Positions 9,977-18,920 of a DNA stretch of 64,000 nucleotides are shown here, one piece after another. The position numbers were made by a program, and so were the translations under genes. The notes beneath the pieces were generated by a model. It ran no database searches and was not told the DNA's origin. It saw only the letters and a list, made by a program, of their open reading frames with translations. Position 1 is the first letter of the stretch. Every line of letters begins with the position of its first letter. The DNA is from Yimella lutea (lineage in GTDB: Bacteria; Actinomycetota; Actinomycetes; Actinomycetales; Dermatophilaceae): the NCBI RefSeq assembly GCF_006715095.1, contig NZ_VFMO01000001.1:310001-374000 (forward strand). The letters run 5' to 3'.

Positions 9977-11701
9977 TCAGCTCGACAGGCGTTGACGTAG
10001 ACCGGAGGTACGGCGGACGGGGGTGTCGACGGCGAGGGCGATCGCTTCGCGGGTGCCGACCATCGTCAGGTGTTCCTGCGGCCGGGTGACGGCGGTGTAG
10101 AGCATCTCCCTGGTCAGCAGCCGCGACTCGACCGGCGGGACGAGAACAATGATCTCGGCGGCCTGGCTGCCCTGTGCCTTGTGCACGGTCATCGCGTGCA
10201 TGGTCTCGACCTCCGACAGCAGCCACGGCGGGAACGACTCGCGTCCGTGGCCGGTCTCGATGACCGCGCGGGTGCCGTCGGGTGTCTGGACGATGACACC
10301 GGCGTCGCCGTTGTTGAGGCCGAGCCCGTGGTCGTTGCGGGTGATCAGGATCGGGCGGCCGACGTACATCTGGTGAGAGCGGATGTCGGGCGCGTGCTTG
10401 GCGAGTTCCATCTCGATCAGGCGGTTCCAGTGGCTCGCGCCGAAGGGTCCGTGGCGGTGGGCGCACAGCAGACGTAGACGTCCGAGTTGTTCGACGGCTG
10501 CGTCGGCGTCCCCGGCGGCAGCGAGTTCGCGCAGCTTCAGGGCGTGTTGGGCCACGCGCGGGATGAGTTCGAGCGAGGGGGTGTCGGTCTCGATCAATTG
10601 CACGCCTGACTTCGCCTGGTCGATTGCCTCGGCCACCTGATCCGGGACACCGGTGCGGAAGGCTGCGGCGAGGCGCGCGCGGTCGTCGCCCATGCGGTAG
10701 TCATGGACGAGCCGGACGACTGCACCGGACGCGTCCAGCCCGGCGACGACGTCCGCCAGCACGGACCCTGCTTCGACGGACGCGAGCTGGTCGGGGTCGC
10801 CCACCAGCAGCAATCGCGTTGTGGGTGAGAGCGATTCGACCAGGCGAGCCATCAGGTTTAGCGAGACCATCGAGGCCTCGTCGACCACGACGACGTCGTG
10901 TGGGAGCGGGTCGTGCGCTCCGTGACGGAAGCGCAGGTTCGTGCCGGGCAGCGGACCCAGCAGTCGGTGCAGCGTCACCGCCGGCTTGATCGCGCTGTCA
11001 CCCTCGAGCGTGGCGCCGAGCGACTGGTTCATGCGGGCGGCGGCCTTGCCGGTGGGCGCAGCGAGTCCGATGCGCAGTTGGCCTTCGGACGCGGCGAGCA
11101 GGGCGGTGAGGATCTGGCCGATCGCGTGGGTCTTGCCCATGCCGGGTCCACCGGTCAGCACGGTGACCGGGCGGGTCGCGACTGAGCGAACCGCGGTTTG
11201 CTGCTCCTTGTTGAGATCGCCCTTGCCGATGCTCTCCTCGACGACGGACAGGTCGACCGGCGGCAGGTGTTCGGGCACGCGGTCGGTCAGCGCGGAGGCA
11301 ATGAGCAACTCGTCGGCGAGGTATCGATCCAGGTAGACCAGACCGAGGTCGATGCGCAGGATCCGTTGCTGCACAAGTGGACTGGCTTGAAGGGCGTGCA
11401 GCCAGTCCTCAGGTGACGGCAGATCGACGAGACCCTGTGCGGTCTCCGCGTCCTGCTCGATCTCGTCGACATCGACGGCGGCGGTCCAGCCGGCGACGTC
11501 TGCCAGGTCAAGCGCGGTCGAACCGTCACGTACCGCCCGCACCGCGAACGCGAAGGCGAGGGCGGCGTCCGAGGTCGGCTCCTCCCCCAACGCAGCACAG
11601 ACCCGCGCGGCCACGAGGCAGTCGCTGCCGTCGAGGATGCCCGCTTCGTTCAGTGTGGCGAGGCGTCCCTGGGCGTTGAGACTGAGTGCGGCGTCGGTCA
11701 T
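9977..11701 (-). CDS. recD: RecD, exodeoxyribonuclease V alpha subunit
   Basis: This 574-residue SF1B helicase has Walker A GGPGMGKTHAIGQ near residue 180, Walker B VVVDEASMVSLNLMARL, and the C-terminal MTVHKAQGSQAAEIIVL (motif V/VI region) and AVTRPQEHL. The length fits RecD of RecBCD. Its ATG overlaps the recB stop (ATGA at 11698-11701), so the two are translationally coupled. It is the last gene of the operon and supplies the 5'-3' helicase of the complex. A terminator follows. Confidence 0.95.
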   Translation of the reverse strand: MTDAALSLNAQGRLATLNEAGILDGSDCLVAARVCAALGEEPTSDAALAFAFAVRAVRDGSTALDLADVAGWTAAVDVDEIEQDAETAQGLVDLPSPEDWLHALQASPLVQQRILRIDLGLVYLDRYLADELLIASALTDRVPEHLPPVDLSVVEESIGKGDLNKEQQTAVRSVATRPVTVLTGGPGMGKTHAIGQILTALLAASEGQLRIGLAAPTGKAAARMNQSLGATLEGDSAIKPAVTLHRLLGPLPGTNLRFRHGAHDPLPHDVVVVDEASMVSLNLMARLVESLSPTTRLLLVGDPDQLASVEAGSVLADVVAGLDASGAVVRLVHDYRMGDDRARLAAAFRTGVPDQVAEAIDQAKSGVQLIETDTPSLELIPRVAQHALKLRELAAAGDADAAVEQLGRLRLLCAHRHGPFGASHWNRLIEMELAKHAPDIRSHQMYVGRPILITRNDHGLGLNNGDAGVIVQTPDGTRAVIETGHGRESFPPWLLSEVETMHAMTVHKAQGSQAAEIIVLVPPVESRLLTREMLYTAVTRPQEHLTMVGTREAIALAVDTPVRRTSGLRQRLSS

Positions 11702-14700
11702 CGCTCACCTCCGTCAAGCACCTTCGACAGGTCGTCGAGGATGGCCGCCGGTGGGTGCCAGGTGAAGACGCCGCAGCGTCCACCGTCGACCACCGGGGTG
11801 GCGGGGCCGGCCATGCCGCGCACGTACAGGTACATCACGCCGCCGAAGTGCTCGCCCGGGTCGTATGCGGGCAGCCGCCATCGCAAATACCGATGCAGCA
11901 CAATCGAATACAGGATCGCCTGCAGCGGGTAGGAGGAGTGGCCCATCGCCGCGTTCAGGCGGGCGGGTTCGTAGTCGGCGAGGGTCAGCGGTTCGCCGGG
12001 TTCGCCGAGCCAGTTGGTCTTGTAGTCGACGATGTAGAACCGTCCGTCGTGCCGGAAGGTGAGGTCGACCGATCCGGTGAAGTAGCCGAGCAGGGTCTGG
12101 TCGCCGTACGCGTCGCCGGCCAGTGCGTCCGCGAAGTCGATCAATGGATCGTCGTCGCAGAGGTGTGTGCGCAGAACCTCGGCCATCTCGCGCAGCACCG
12201 GACGCGCGTGCGGGCGGTCGCCGCCGGCGAGGGGCATCTCGAAGTCCATCTCGGAGAACCGGTCGGTCTTCGCAATGTCGACCAGTCGAGGGGCATCAGG
12301 TTCGGGACCCATCGGCGTGGTGCAGACCGCCTCCATCGCGTCGACGAGTGCCTCGGGGACGAGGTCGACCGGCCAGAAGACGAGTTGTTCGCGGACGTTG
12401 TCGAGCAGGTTCGCGCGCAGGTCGCGGGCCTGGAGGTCGGCGTGTTCGAGGACAGCGTGGACGAGGGAGCCGAAGGTCGCCCCGACGGGAAGGTCGGCCA
12501 TCGGCGAGGGTTCGGTGTTCGCGTCACCGGGTTTCGGCACGTCGATGAGTGGTGTGGTGTGGTCGCCCGCGTTCCCGTCACCGGGTTTCGGCTCGTCGCC
12601 GAGTGGTGTGGTGTGGTCGCCCGCGTTCCCGCTGGTTGAGCCGGGCGACTGACGAAGGAAGTCGCCCGCGCCGAAACCACCGGGGACGACGATGACCTCC
12701 TCGTCGATGCGTCCGACGGCACCGTCCTCGGGTTCGGATAGTTCGCCCGCGGCTTCGGCAGCCGCCTCACCCGCTGCAGCAAGCGAGGAGTAGGACGCGC
12801 GGCGCCAGTCCCGGTCGATGATCGAGTCATCGAACCAGCGGGCCGTCAGGCGTTCGGTCGACGGCTCGACCGGGGGTGCCGGCTGCGTCGTGCCGCTACC
12901 GATGACCTCGAGGCTGAACGCGCCGTGGTCGGCCCAGGTCTGCAGGAAGCGCTGGTTCGTGGCGATCGAGTGCTTGTCGATCGGGTCGAGCAGCGTGATC
13001 ACCGCACGCTGGTCGAGTAGCGAGGCAGGGTTATCGACCGAGCGCGATCGAGACCCGGTGAGGTCGTCGGGAGAGTCTTCGTGATCGTCGCCATGGTCTC
13101 GATCGCGGCGCTCGCCCTGGGGGCTCGCACCTACTCGACCAGCGTGTGGTTCGGCGGCGTTGTCCGGGCTCGCACCTACTCGACCAGCGTGTGGTTCGGC
13201 GGCGTTGCCGTGTGTCCGCGACCGCAGCAACTGGTCGAGGGCTTCGGGGTTGGGGGCTTGGCCGAAGAGGAGGCGGTGGAGGCCGGCGTCCTTGCTGTTG
13301 TAGGTCGGCGCCCACCACAGCACCAGCTGAGACTGGGCACGGGTCATCGCGACGTACGCCAGGCGCATGTGTTCGCCGAGGTCGTCGGCGCGACGCTCGG
13401 AACCGTTGAGGTCGGCGCGGTCGTAGGACAGGATGCGGTGGCCGTCGCGGTGCACAACAACCGCGTGCTCCTTGTCGGACAGCCAGTTGTTGAACAGGAA
13501 GGGCGCGTACACGATCGGGTACTGCAGTCCCTTGCTGCTGTGGATCGTCGAGAGCGTGACGGCGAGCGCGTCGGAGTCGAGGCGCATGGTCCTCGAATCC
13601 GCAGGCGTGACAGCGTCGTCCGCGCTCTGTTTCATCATCCACGCGATCAACGACGGCAACCCGGTCATGCCCTGCAGCACCTGCTCGTGCAGCACTTGGG
13701 CACAGTGCTCGATGTCGGTGAGGTCTCGTTCGCCGCCGACCTGACCCAGGACGCGCTCGGCCAGCCCCTGGCTGCGCGCGACGTCCAACACAGCCGCGAC
13801 TCCCCCACGATGGAATGCGGTGATCAACGAACGGATCTGTGCCGCAACTGTTTCGATTTCGGTTTCGTCGGCGCTGTCGAGTTGCTCGGCGGTCCAGCCG
13901 ATGAACGGGGTGAGTGCTGCGAGACCGACCCGGTCGCGGCGGTGGGGCTGTTCGAGCGCCATCAGCAGTTCGAGCCAGGCCTCGGCAGCGGGCGTCCGCA
14001 GCACGGACGTGCCGGAAACCAGCACCGACGCAATTCCCCTGCGACGCAACTCTTCCCGAATCCCGGCGAGGTCGCTGCCGACGTGGCAGAGCACCGCGAT
14101 GTCCTGTGGCTGCACGGGCCGTCCGTCGAGTTCGGCACCGGACGCGAGCAGCCGCTCGATGTCGTCCGCGACGTCGGGGTAGACCTGCCGGCGCACGTCA
14201 CCGATGGACGGCTGGCGTTCGCCGTCGATGAGCGGCCAGGTGCGCAGCCGCACCGGGGTGTCGTCCGGCGAACCGCTGAGTCGATGCGTCTTGTGGTGCG
14301 CGGTGACCGGGTGGACGACGATGCCCTCGGACAACGCGACCCCGTTCATCAGGGTCTGCAGCGAACGGACGAGGGGTTCGTCGCTGCGGTAGTTGGTGGG
14401 CAGCGAGGTGCGCCGGTCGGCGGTGTCGGCGGCCTGCAGATAGGTGTGGATGTCGCCACCGCGGAAGGCGTAGATGGCCTGCTTCGGGTCGCCGATGAGC
14501 AGCAGCGAGATGCCCTCACACGCAAAGGCACGCGAGAACACCTGCCACTGAACCGGATCGGTGTCCTGGAACTCGTCCACCAGCACCACCGACCAGCGGT
14601 CGCGCATCCTCCGCCGCGCCGGTCCGTCCTCGTCCTCAAGGGCTTCGGCGAGTTGTTCGAGCAGGTCGTCGTAGGAGAGCACGGCCGCGCGCCGCTTCCG

Positions 14701-15351
14701 CCTCTCGAACTCCTCCCGCACCCGTCGCACCAGGTCCATGCGCACGCCGAGCGGGCCGGGCGCGTCCGTCGGGTGCAGTTCGGCGCCGGGGTTGTTGAGT
14801 GCGTGGCGGGCGTCCTTGCGGGCGATCGCGTACTCGGGCGTGTCGGGCACCGCGCGCAGGTGGTCGGCGAGGAAGAGGTCGTCGATGACGTCGCTCTGCA
14901 GTTGTTCGAGGTCTTCGGCGAGGGTCGCGCCCGGGTCGGAGTCGCCGGCGACGCCGAGTCCGCGCAGCACGTAGTGGCAGAACTGGTGGATGGTCGCGAT
15001 CGTGGCGGTGTCGAAGTCGGCGACCGCCGTCCGCAACCGTCGCACGCGCAGCGCCAATTCCGTTGGCGCGCAGTCACGCAGGTGCTCGACGAGCGGGTCT
15101 TCGGTGGGGGCGGACGATTCGAGTTCGGCGAGGGTCTCCTCCAGCCGGGCCCGCACGCGCTCGCGCAGCTCCTGGCTGGCGGCGCGGCTGAAGGTGACGA
15201 TGAGCAGTTTGTCGATCGGCATGCCCTGCTCGACGACGTACCTGGTCGCGAGGGCCGCAAGCGTCCAGGTCTTGCCGGTACCGGCGGACGCCTCGATGAG
15301 TGTGGTGCCTTCGGGCAGGGGGCCGGTGATTTCGAAGGTGTCGGTGCTCAC
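11698..15351 (-). CDS. recB: RecB, exodeoxyribonuclease V beta subunit
   Basis: The 1217-residue UvrD-like helicase-nuclease has Walker A EASAGTGKTWTLAAL at residues 20-34, Walker B VVLVDEFQDTDPVQW near 250 and MTRAQSQLVLWW (motif VI). Its C-terminal RecB nuclease domain has FYIVDYKTNWLG near 1107. The GTG at 15351 has AGGAGG upstream and overlaps the recC stop (GTGA). Two stretches are unusual: about residues 714-743 and 889-943 are tandem repeats absent from the family core (see repeats at 13121 and 12523). Both fall in linkers, so function is probably kept. Confidence 0.95.
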   Translation of the reverse strand: MSTDTFEITGPLPEGTTLIEASAGTGKTWTLAALATRYVVEQGMPIDKLLIVTFSRAASQELRERVRARLEETLAELESSAPTEDPLVEHLRDCAPTELALRVRRLRTAVADFDTATIATIHQFCHYVLRGLGVAGDSDPGATLAEDLEQLQSDVIDDLFLADHLRAVPDTPEYAIARKDARHALNNPGAELHPTDAPGPLGVRMDLVRRVREEFERRKRRAAVLSYDDLLEQLAEALEDEDGPARRRMRDRWSVVLVDEFQDTDPVQWQVFSRAFACEGISLLLIGDPKQAIYAFRGGDIHTYLQAADTADRRTSLPTNYRSDEPLVRSLQTLMNGVALSEGIVVHPVTAHHKTHRLSGSPDDTPVRLRTWPLIDGERQPSIGDVRRQVYPDVADDIERLLASGAELDGRPVQPQDIAVLCHVGSDLAGIREELRRRGIASVLVSGTSVLRTPAAEAWLELLMALEQPHRRDRVGLAALTPFIGWTAEQLDSADETEIETVAAQIRSLITAFHRGGVAAVLDVARSQGLAERVLGQVGGERDLTDIEHCAQVLHEQVLQGMTGLPSLIAWMMKQSADDAVTPADSRTMRLDSDALAVTLSTIHSSKGLQYPIVYAPFLFNNWLSDKEHAVVVHRDGHRILSYDRADLNGSERRADDLGEHMRLAYVAMTRAQSQLVLWWAPTYNSKDAGLHRLLFGQAPNPEALDQLLRSRTHGNAAEPHAGRVGASPDNAAEPHAGRVGASPQGERRDRDHGDDHEDSPDDLTGSRSRSVDNPASLLDQRAVITLLDPIDKHSIATNQRFLQTWADHGAFSLEVIGSGTTQPAPPVEPSTERLTARWFDDSIIDRDWRRASYSSLAAAGEAAAEAAGELSEPEDGAVGRIDEEVIVVPGGFGAGDFLRQSPGSTSGNAGDHTTPLGDEPKPGDGNAGDHTTPLIDVPKPGDANTEPSPMADLPVGATFGSLVHAVLEHADLQARDLRANLLDNVREQLVFWPVDLVPEALVDAMEAVCTTPMGPEPDAPRLVDIAKTDRFSEMDFEMPLAGGDRPHARPVLREMAEVLRTHLCDDDPLIDFADALAGDAYGDQTLLGYFTGSVDLTFRHDGRFYIVDYKTNWLGEPGEPLTLADYEPARLNAAMGHSSYPLQAILYSIVLHRYLRWRLPAYDPGEHFGGVMYLYVRGMAGPATPVVDGGRCGVFTWHPPAAILDDLSKVLDGGER
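12523..12682. repeat. 54-bp tandem repeat plus palindromic element inside recB
   Basis: Two direct repeats with a 54-bp period encode NAGDHTTPL...PKPGD twice. They run straight into a full copy of the GGTTGAGCC...CCGAAACC palindrome at 12631-12682. All of it is in frame within recB, between the helicase and nuclease domains. Confidence 0.8.
13121..13207. repeat. 45-bp direct repeat inside recB
   Basis: Two copies of a 45-bp unit start at 13121 and 13166. On the minus strand they encode NAAEPHAGRVGASP twice. The first 41-42 bases appear identical. They form an in-frame, low-complexity insertion after the LRSRTHG segment. Confidence 0.85.
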
Positions 15352-18300
15352 GCGTCCTCCTGGTGGGTGAGGACCGGCAACCAGATGCGGGCGGAGAACT
15401 GCCGCAGACCGAGCATCTCGATCTGTTGGATCGGGGCTCCGCGGCCGAGGATCTTCACCCAGTACGGGTCGGTGTTCTCGCCGGGGATCTTGTCGCCTTC
15501 CCATTCGGTGCTCGCGAAGTGCAGCAGCAGGTTGTCGTCACCGTTCAACAGCTTGACGCGGTTGCCGCGGACGAACGCGTGCGCGGTCTTGGGTGGGACG
15601 GTCATCGGGTACTGCAGTCCCTTGCCGCGCAGTTCGACGAGATCGGCCAGAAGTGTCGAAGCTTCTTGTGCCCCAGGCGATCTCAGACGGACGCTGCCCC
15701 GCTTGCCGTGCAGGGTGGCATGGTGGGTGCGGTCAGGTTCGACGGCGGCCAGCGCGAGCAGTCGCACCCAGCCGCTGATCAGCTGCTTGGGACCGATGCG
15801 GGAGAAGGTGTGCACGCGCAGTTCGTCGCCGTGCACGCCGCCGACGACACCGGTGAACCGCACCGAGCCTGGACCGCCCGTCCCAGGCAGGTCAAGGCGA
15901 ACGTCGACCGAGCGCGGTGGCACGTCGTCCGGCCGGTGCAAATGCTTTGTGATCGTGGCGAGTTCACCCTGGACATCCTTACGCGCCTTGTCGCCGAGGG
16001 CACCGGGCGGGAAGCTCGAGCGGCGGTTCTCGCGCTGCATGACCTCGTCCAGGGTCGCGCCCTGCACCATCTGTTGCAGCATGCGTTCGCCGATGGCCCA
16101 GGTCTGCAGGCCGTCGAGGGCGATCGGGACGGCGTCGTCGACGGGGTCGGCTTCGCGCGGCACGAAGATGCCCAGGCGGCTGCGCAGGAAGTCGCGGGCG
16201 GGGTTGTGCAGGAACCCGGTGAGTTCGTCGATGGTGACGGCGTCGACAGGGCGAGCCGGGAGAAGTCCGGACAGGAACGGTGCCTGTTGCGGTTGGTCGT
16301 GACGGAATCGGCGCAATGCCTTCGCGCCGGCGAGCGCGGATCGGTCGAAGGTGCCGCCGGGCAGCGGGGACGCTGCTGTGAAGTTGCGTTCGTCGAACGC
16401 CTGCAACGGGTGCAGGTGCACGAAGGAGTCGTCGCCGCCCCCGGTGCGAGTGGCGACCGCGATGAGCTCCTGCAGCGGGACGGCCGGTGGGCGCCGAGCA
16501 CCGTTGTGTTCGTTGGCGCCGGAGTAGATCGCGACGAAGTAGTCGTCGGCGGCCATGACGGCGTCGAGCAGGAGTTGGCGGTCCTCGCTGCGCGGGTCGC
16601 GCTCCCCCACGAACGGTCGGCGGGCGAGCACGTCGTCACCGTCGACCACGGGTGAGCGCGGGTAGACGCCGTCGTCGAGGCCGAGCACGACGACGGCCTT
16701 GTGCGGCACCGAACGCATCGGCACCATCGAGCAGACGGTGATCGCGCCGGTGCGGAAGTTGGCGCGGGTCGGACGGCCCGCCCAGCGCTGGTCGAGGAGC
16801 GTGCGAATGTCGCTGAGCCGCAGCGGAACCTCGCTGGCCGAGGCGGCGATGGTGTCGAGTTCGCGGTCGATCTGCGACAGCTGCCAGCGGTCGTCGAGCG
16901 GCACATCCGCGAGACCGTGGACGATGTCCTTCAACCAGTTCATCCACTGCGCGGTCTGCACGTTGCCGTCGGTGGAGGTGAGGTGTTCGCCGCGTCCGCG
17001 CACGTCGTCGGCGGCACGTTTGATGCGCTCCATGAGCTCGAGGAAGCGTCCGGCGACCTCGATGTCGCGGCTGCCGATGTCGTCGACCGGGGCACCGATC
17101 GCGTCCGGACCGTCGGCGTCCGCGCTGATGGCGACCCCGAGGGCGATGCGGTCGAGGGCAGGGGTCCAGGTGTGTGCGTCGAAGCCGCGCAGTCCGTACT
17201 CGCGGCGGTGCAGTTCGTCGAATCCCCAACGGACGTCGGCGTCCTCGACCCAGGCGGCGATGCGGCTGAGTGAGTCGTCGTCGAACCCGAAACGGCGGCG
17301 GACGGACTCGTGGCCGGCGAGGTCGAGCACCTCGGACGCGGTCATCCGGCCGGCGACGATCGCGACCACGCGTCGGGCGAGGTCGAACAGCGGGTTGGTG
17401 GCACCGGGCGACCGGTCCGCCAGTTGCAGGCGCAGTCGTTGGCCGGGGTGGACGTCGTGGTCGGGCACGGTGATCGAGGAAACGTTGCTGAGTCCGAAGG
17501 TGGCACGCAGCAGCGGTGCGAAGGCCTCGATGTCGGGGCACATGACCAGGATGTCGCGCGGTTGCAGGTCGCCCTTGCCCTCGGCGAGCAACCAGGTGAG
17601 CACTTCGCGGAGTACTTCGACCTGGCGGGGGCGGCCGTGGCACGAGTGCACCTGGAACGAGTTGTCCGTGAAGCGTGCCTTGGTTTCGGCACTGGACGCT
17701 GCTCCTTCGTCGCCGCGCCCAGGCTCAACCAGCGGCGACGGCGCGTGCCCACCGTGTTCCGCTGGTTGAGCCGCGGGACTGACGAAGGAAGTCCCGCGCG
17801 CCGAAACCACCGGAACATCGCGCGGCACTGAGGTCGGAGCCGTGTTCCCACGCACATCCGCCTGCATCGACGCCAACCGCGAACCGGCGGACGAACCCGA
17901 CGACAACGGCTCATGAACCACCGGCCCCATGCTCACGAGCGTCTGCTGCAACTCACGAACATCGCGCCCGAGCGTCGCCAACAACGGGTTCTCCGCAACG
18001 AGAGCGGTCTCGTCCTCGGACCTCGGTTTCGGCGCGTACGGATTCGCAAGCTCATCAGTACGGCTCAACCAGCGGGAGGAATCGGACGCGCCGAAACCCA
18101 GGGACCCGATCGCGTCCCACAAAGCCGGCGACGGATGCGGCAACCACAGGTGCAACTCCCGCTGCGAACCCAGTGCGTGGATCAACTCCCGCTCAGCCCG
18201 CGCCAACCGGGTGTACCCGAAGAACGACAACCGCTCCGGCAACTCCAACGGCAACGAACCGTCCCGCAAACCCGCAACGACCCGCTGGTGCCGTCCGGTG

Positions 18301-18920
18301 ACCGACTCATCGAGCCCGTGCGCGTCCAGGGTCAGCTCGACGACGCGCCGCCACAGCGGCGGCTGCCACATCAGATCGTCCGCCAAAGACGACCCGTATC
18401 CGTCTGTTTTCGAACCGGATTCCCATTCGCCGAGCATCTGCGGACGATCCCGGTGGTACGCAGCAAAGAGCCCGGCGATGCGCCGAGCAACGACGTACCG
18501 GCGGGCCCGACGTGCCTTGCGGTCCCACTCGGCGGCGGGGTCTGCGACGATCTCCGGGCCGGCACCGAGGTGACGAGTGATGGCCTCGAACCCGGGCGTG
18601 CCACACAACTCGTCGATGGCGTCCAGCGTGGGCCAGACGAGCCGGTCGGCCGACCACGGATCGTCGCGGTCGCGGTCGCGCAGCAACCCGACGAGCGATG
18701 AAGGGGTGAGGATCTCCAGTCCCGCGCAGATACCGTCGTCGCCGGCGACCGATCCCAGCGTGTGCGACAGCTGCTGGGTGAGCCAGCGCTCCACACCGCG
18801 CGCGGGCACGACGACGACCTCGGAACTGAAGACGTCCGCCGGGTTGTCGGCGAGCATCGTGGCGAGACCGGCTGCGAGTTCCTGCGGCCGGTCGCTGCGG
18901 TGCACGTGGATGCCGGTCAT
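15348..18920 (-). CDS. recC: RecC, exodeoxyribonuclease V gamma subunit
   Basis: The 1190-residue protein has the RecC outline: N-terminal helicase-like fold without ATPase motifs, VVVVPARGVERWLTQQLSH early, the central VVVLGLDDGVYPRSP block and a C-terminal nuclease-like domain. It holds the chi-recognition and strand-splitting role of the complex. Its ATG overlaps the preceding nuclease gene (ATGA at 18917-18920) and its stop overlaps the recB GTG. Around residues 273-413 lies a foreign-looking linker made of dispersed palindromic repeats. Confidence 0.95.
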   Translation of the reverse strand: MTGIHVHRSDRPQELAAGLATMLADNPADVFSSEVVVVPARGVERWLTQQLSHTLGSVAGDDGICAGLEILTPSSLVGLLRDRDRDDPWSADRLVWPTLDAIDELCGTPGFEAITRHLGAGPEIVADPAAEWDRKARRARRYVVARRIAGLFAAYHRDRPQMLGEWESGSKTDGYGSSLADDLMWQPPLWRRVVELTLDAHGLDESVTGRHQRVVAGLRDGSLPLELPERLSFFGYTRLARAERELIHALGSQRELHLWLPHPSPALWDAIGSLGFGASDSSRWLSRTDELANPYAPKPRSEDETALVAENPLLATLGRDVRELQQTLVSMGPVVHEPLSSGSSAGSRLASMQADVRGNTAPTSVPRDVPVVSARGTSFVSPAAQPAEHGGHAPSPLVEPGRGDEGAASSAETKARFTDNSFQVHSCHGRPRQVEVLREVLTWLLAEGKGDLQPRDILVMCPDIEAFAPLLRATFGLSNVSSITVPDHDVHPGQRLRLQLADRSPGATNPLFDLARRVVAIVAGRMTASEVLDLAGHESVRRRFGFDDDSLSRIAAWVEDADVRWGFDELHRREYGLRGFDAHTWTPALDRIALGVAISADADGPDAIGAPVDDIGSRDIEVAGRFLELMERIKRAADDVRGRGEHLTSTDGNVQTAQWMNWLKDIVHGLADVPLDDRWQLSQIDRELDTIAASASEVPLRLSDIRTLLDQRWAGRPTRANFRTGAITVCSMVPMRSVPHKAVVVLGLDDGVYPRSPVVDGDDVLARRPFVGERDPRSEDRQLLLDAVMAADDYFVAIYSGANEHNGARRPPAVPLQELIAVATRTGGGDDSFVHLHPLQAFDERNFTAASPLPGGTFDRSALAGAKALRRFRHDQPQQAPFLSGLLPARPVDAVTIDELTGFLHNPARDFLRSRLGIFVPREADPVDDAVPIALDGLQTWAIGERMLQQMVQGATLDEVMQRENRRSSFPPGALGDKARKDVQGELATITKHLHRPDDVPPRSVDVRLDLPGTGGPGSVRFTGVVGGVHGDELRVHTFSRIGPKQLISGWVRLLALAAVEPDRTHHATLHGKRGSVRLRSPGAQEASTLLADLVELRGKGLQYPMTVPPKTAHAFVRGNRVKLLNGDDNLLLHFASTEWEGDKIPGENTDPYWVKILGRGAPIQQIEMLGLRQFSARIWLPVLTHQEDA
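17681..18099. repeat. Three palindromic elements inside recC
   Basis: Copies lie at 17681-17735, 17761-17812 and 18061-18099. Each is bounded by GGTTGAGCC or CTCAACC on one side and CCGAAACC or GGTTTCGGC on the other, in both orientations. All are read in frame and give Ala/Ser/Pro/Glu-rich protein (for example PLVEPGRGDEGAASSAETKA). This part of the protein is probably a disordered loop. Confidence 0.75.

Noticed and set aside
11686..16655. Several long plus-strand open frames opposite recB and recC
   Set aside because: They are high-GC antisense shadows. The minus-strand genes carry all helicase and nuclease motifs and coupled starts.
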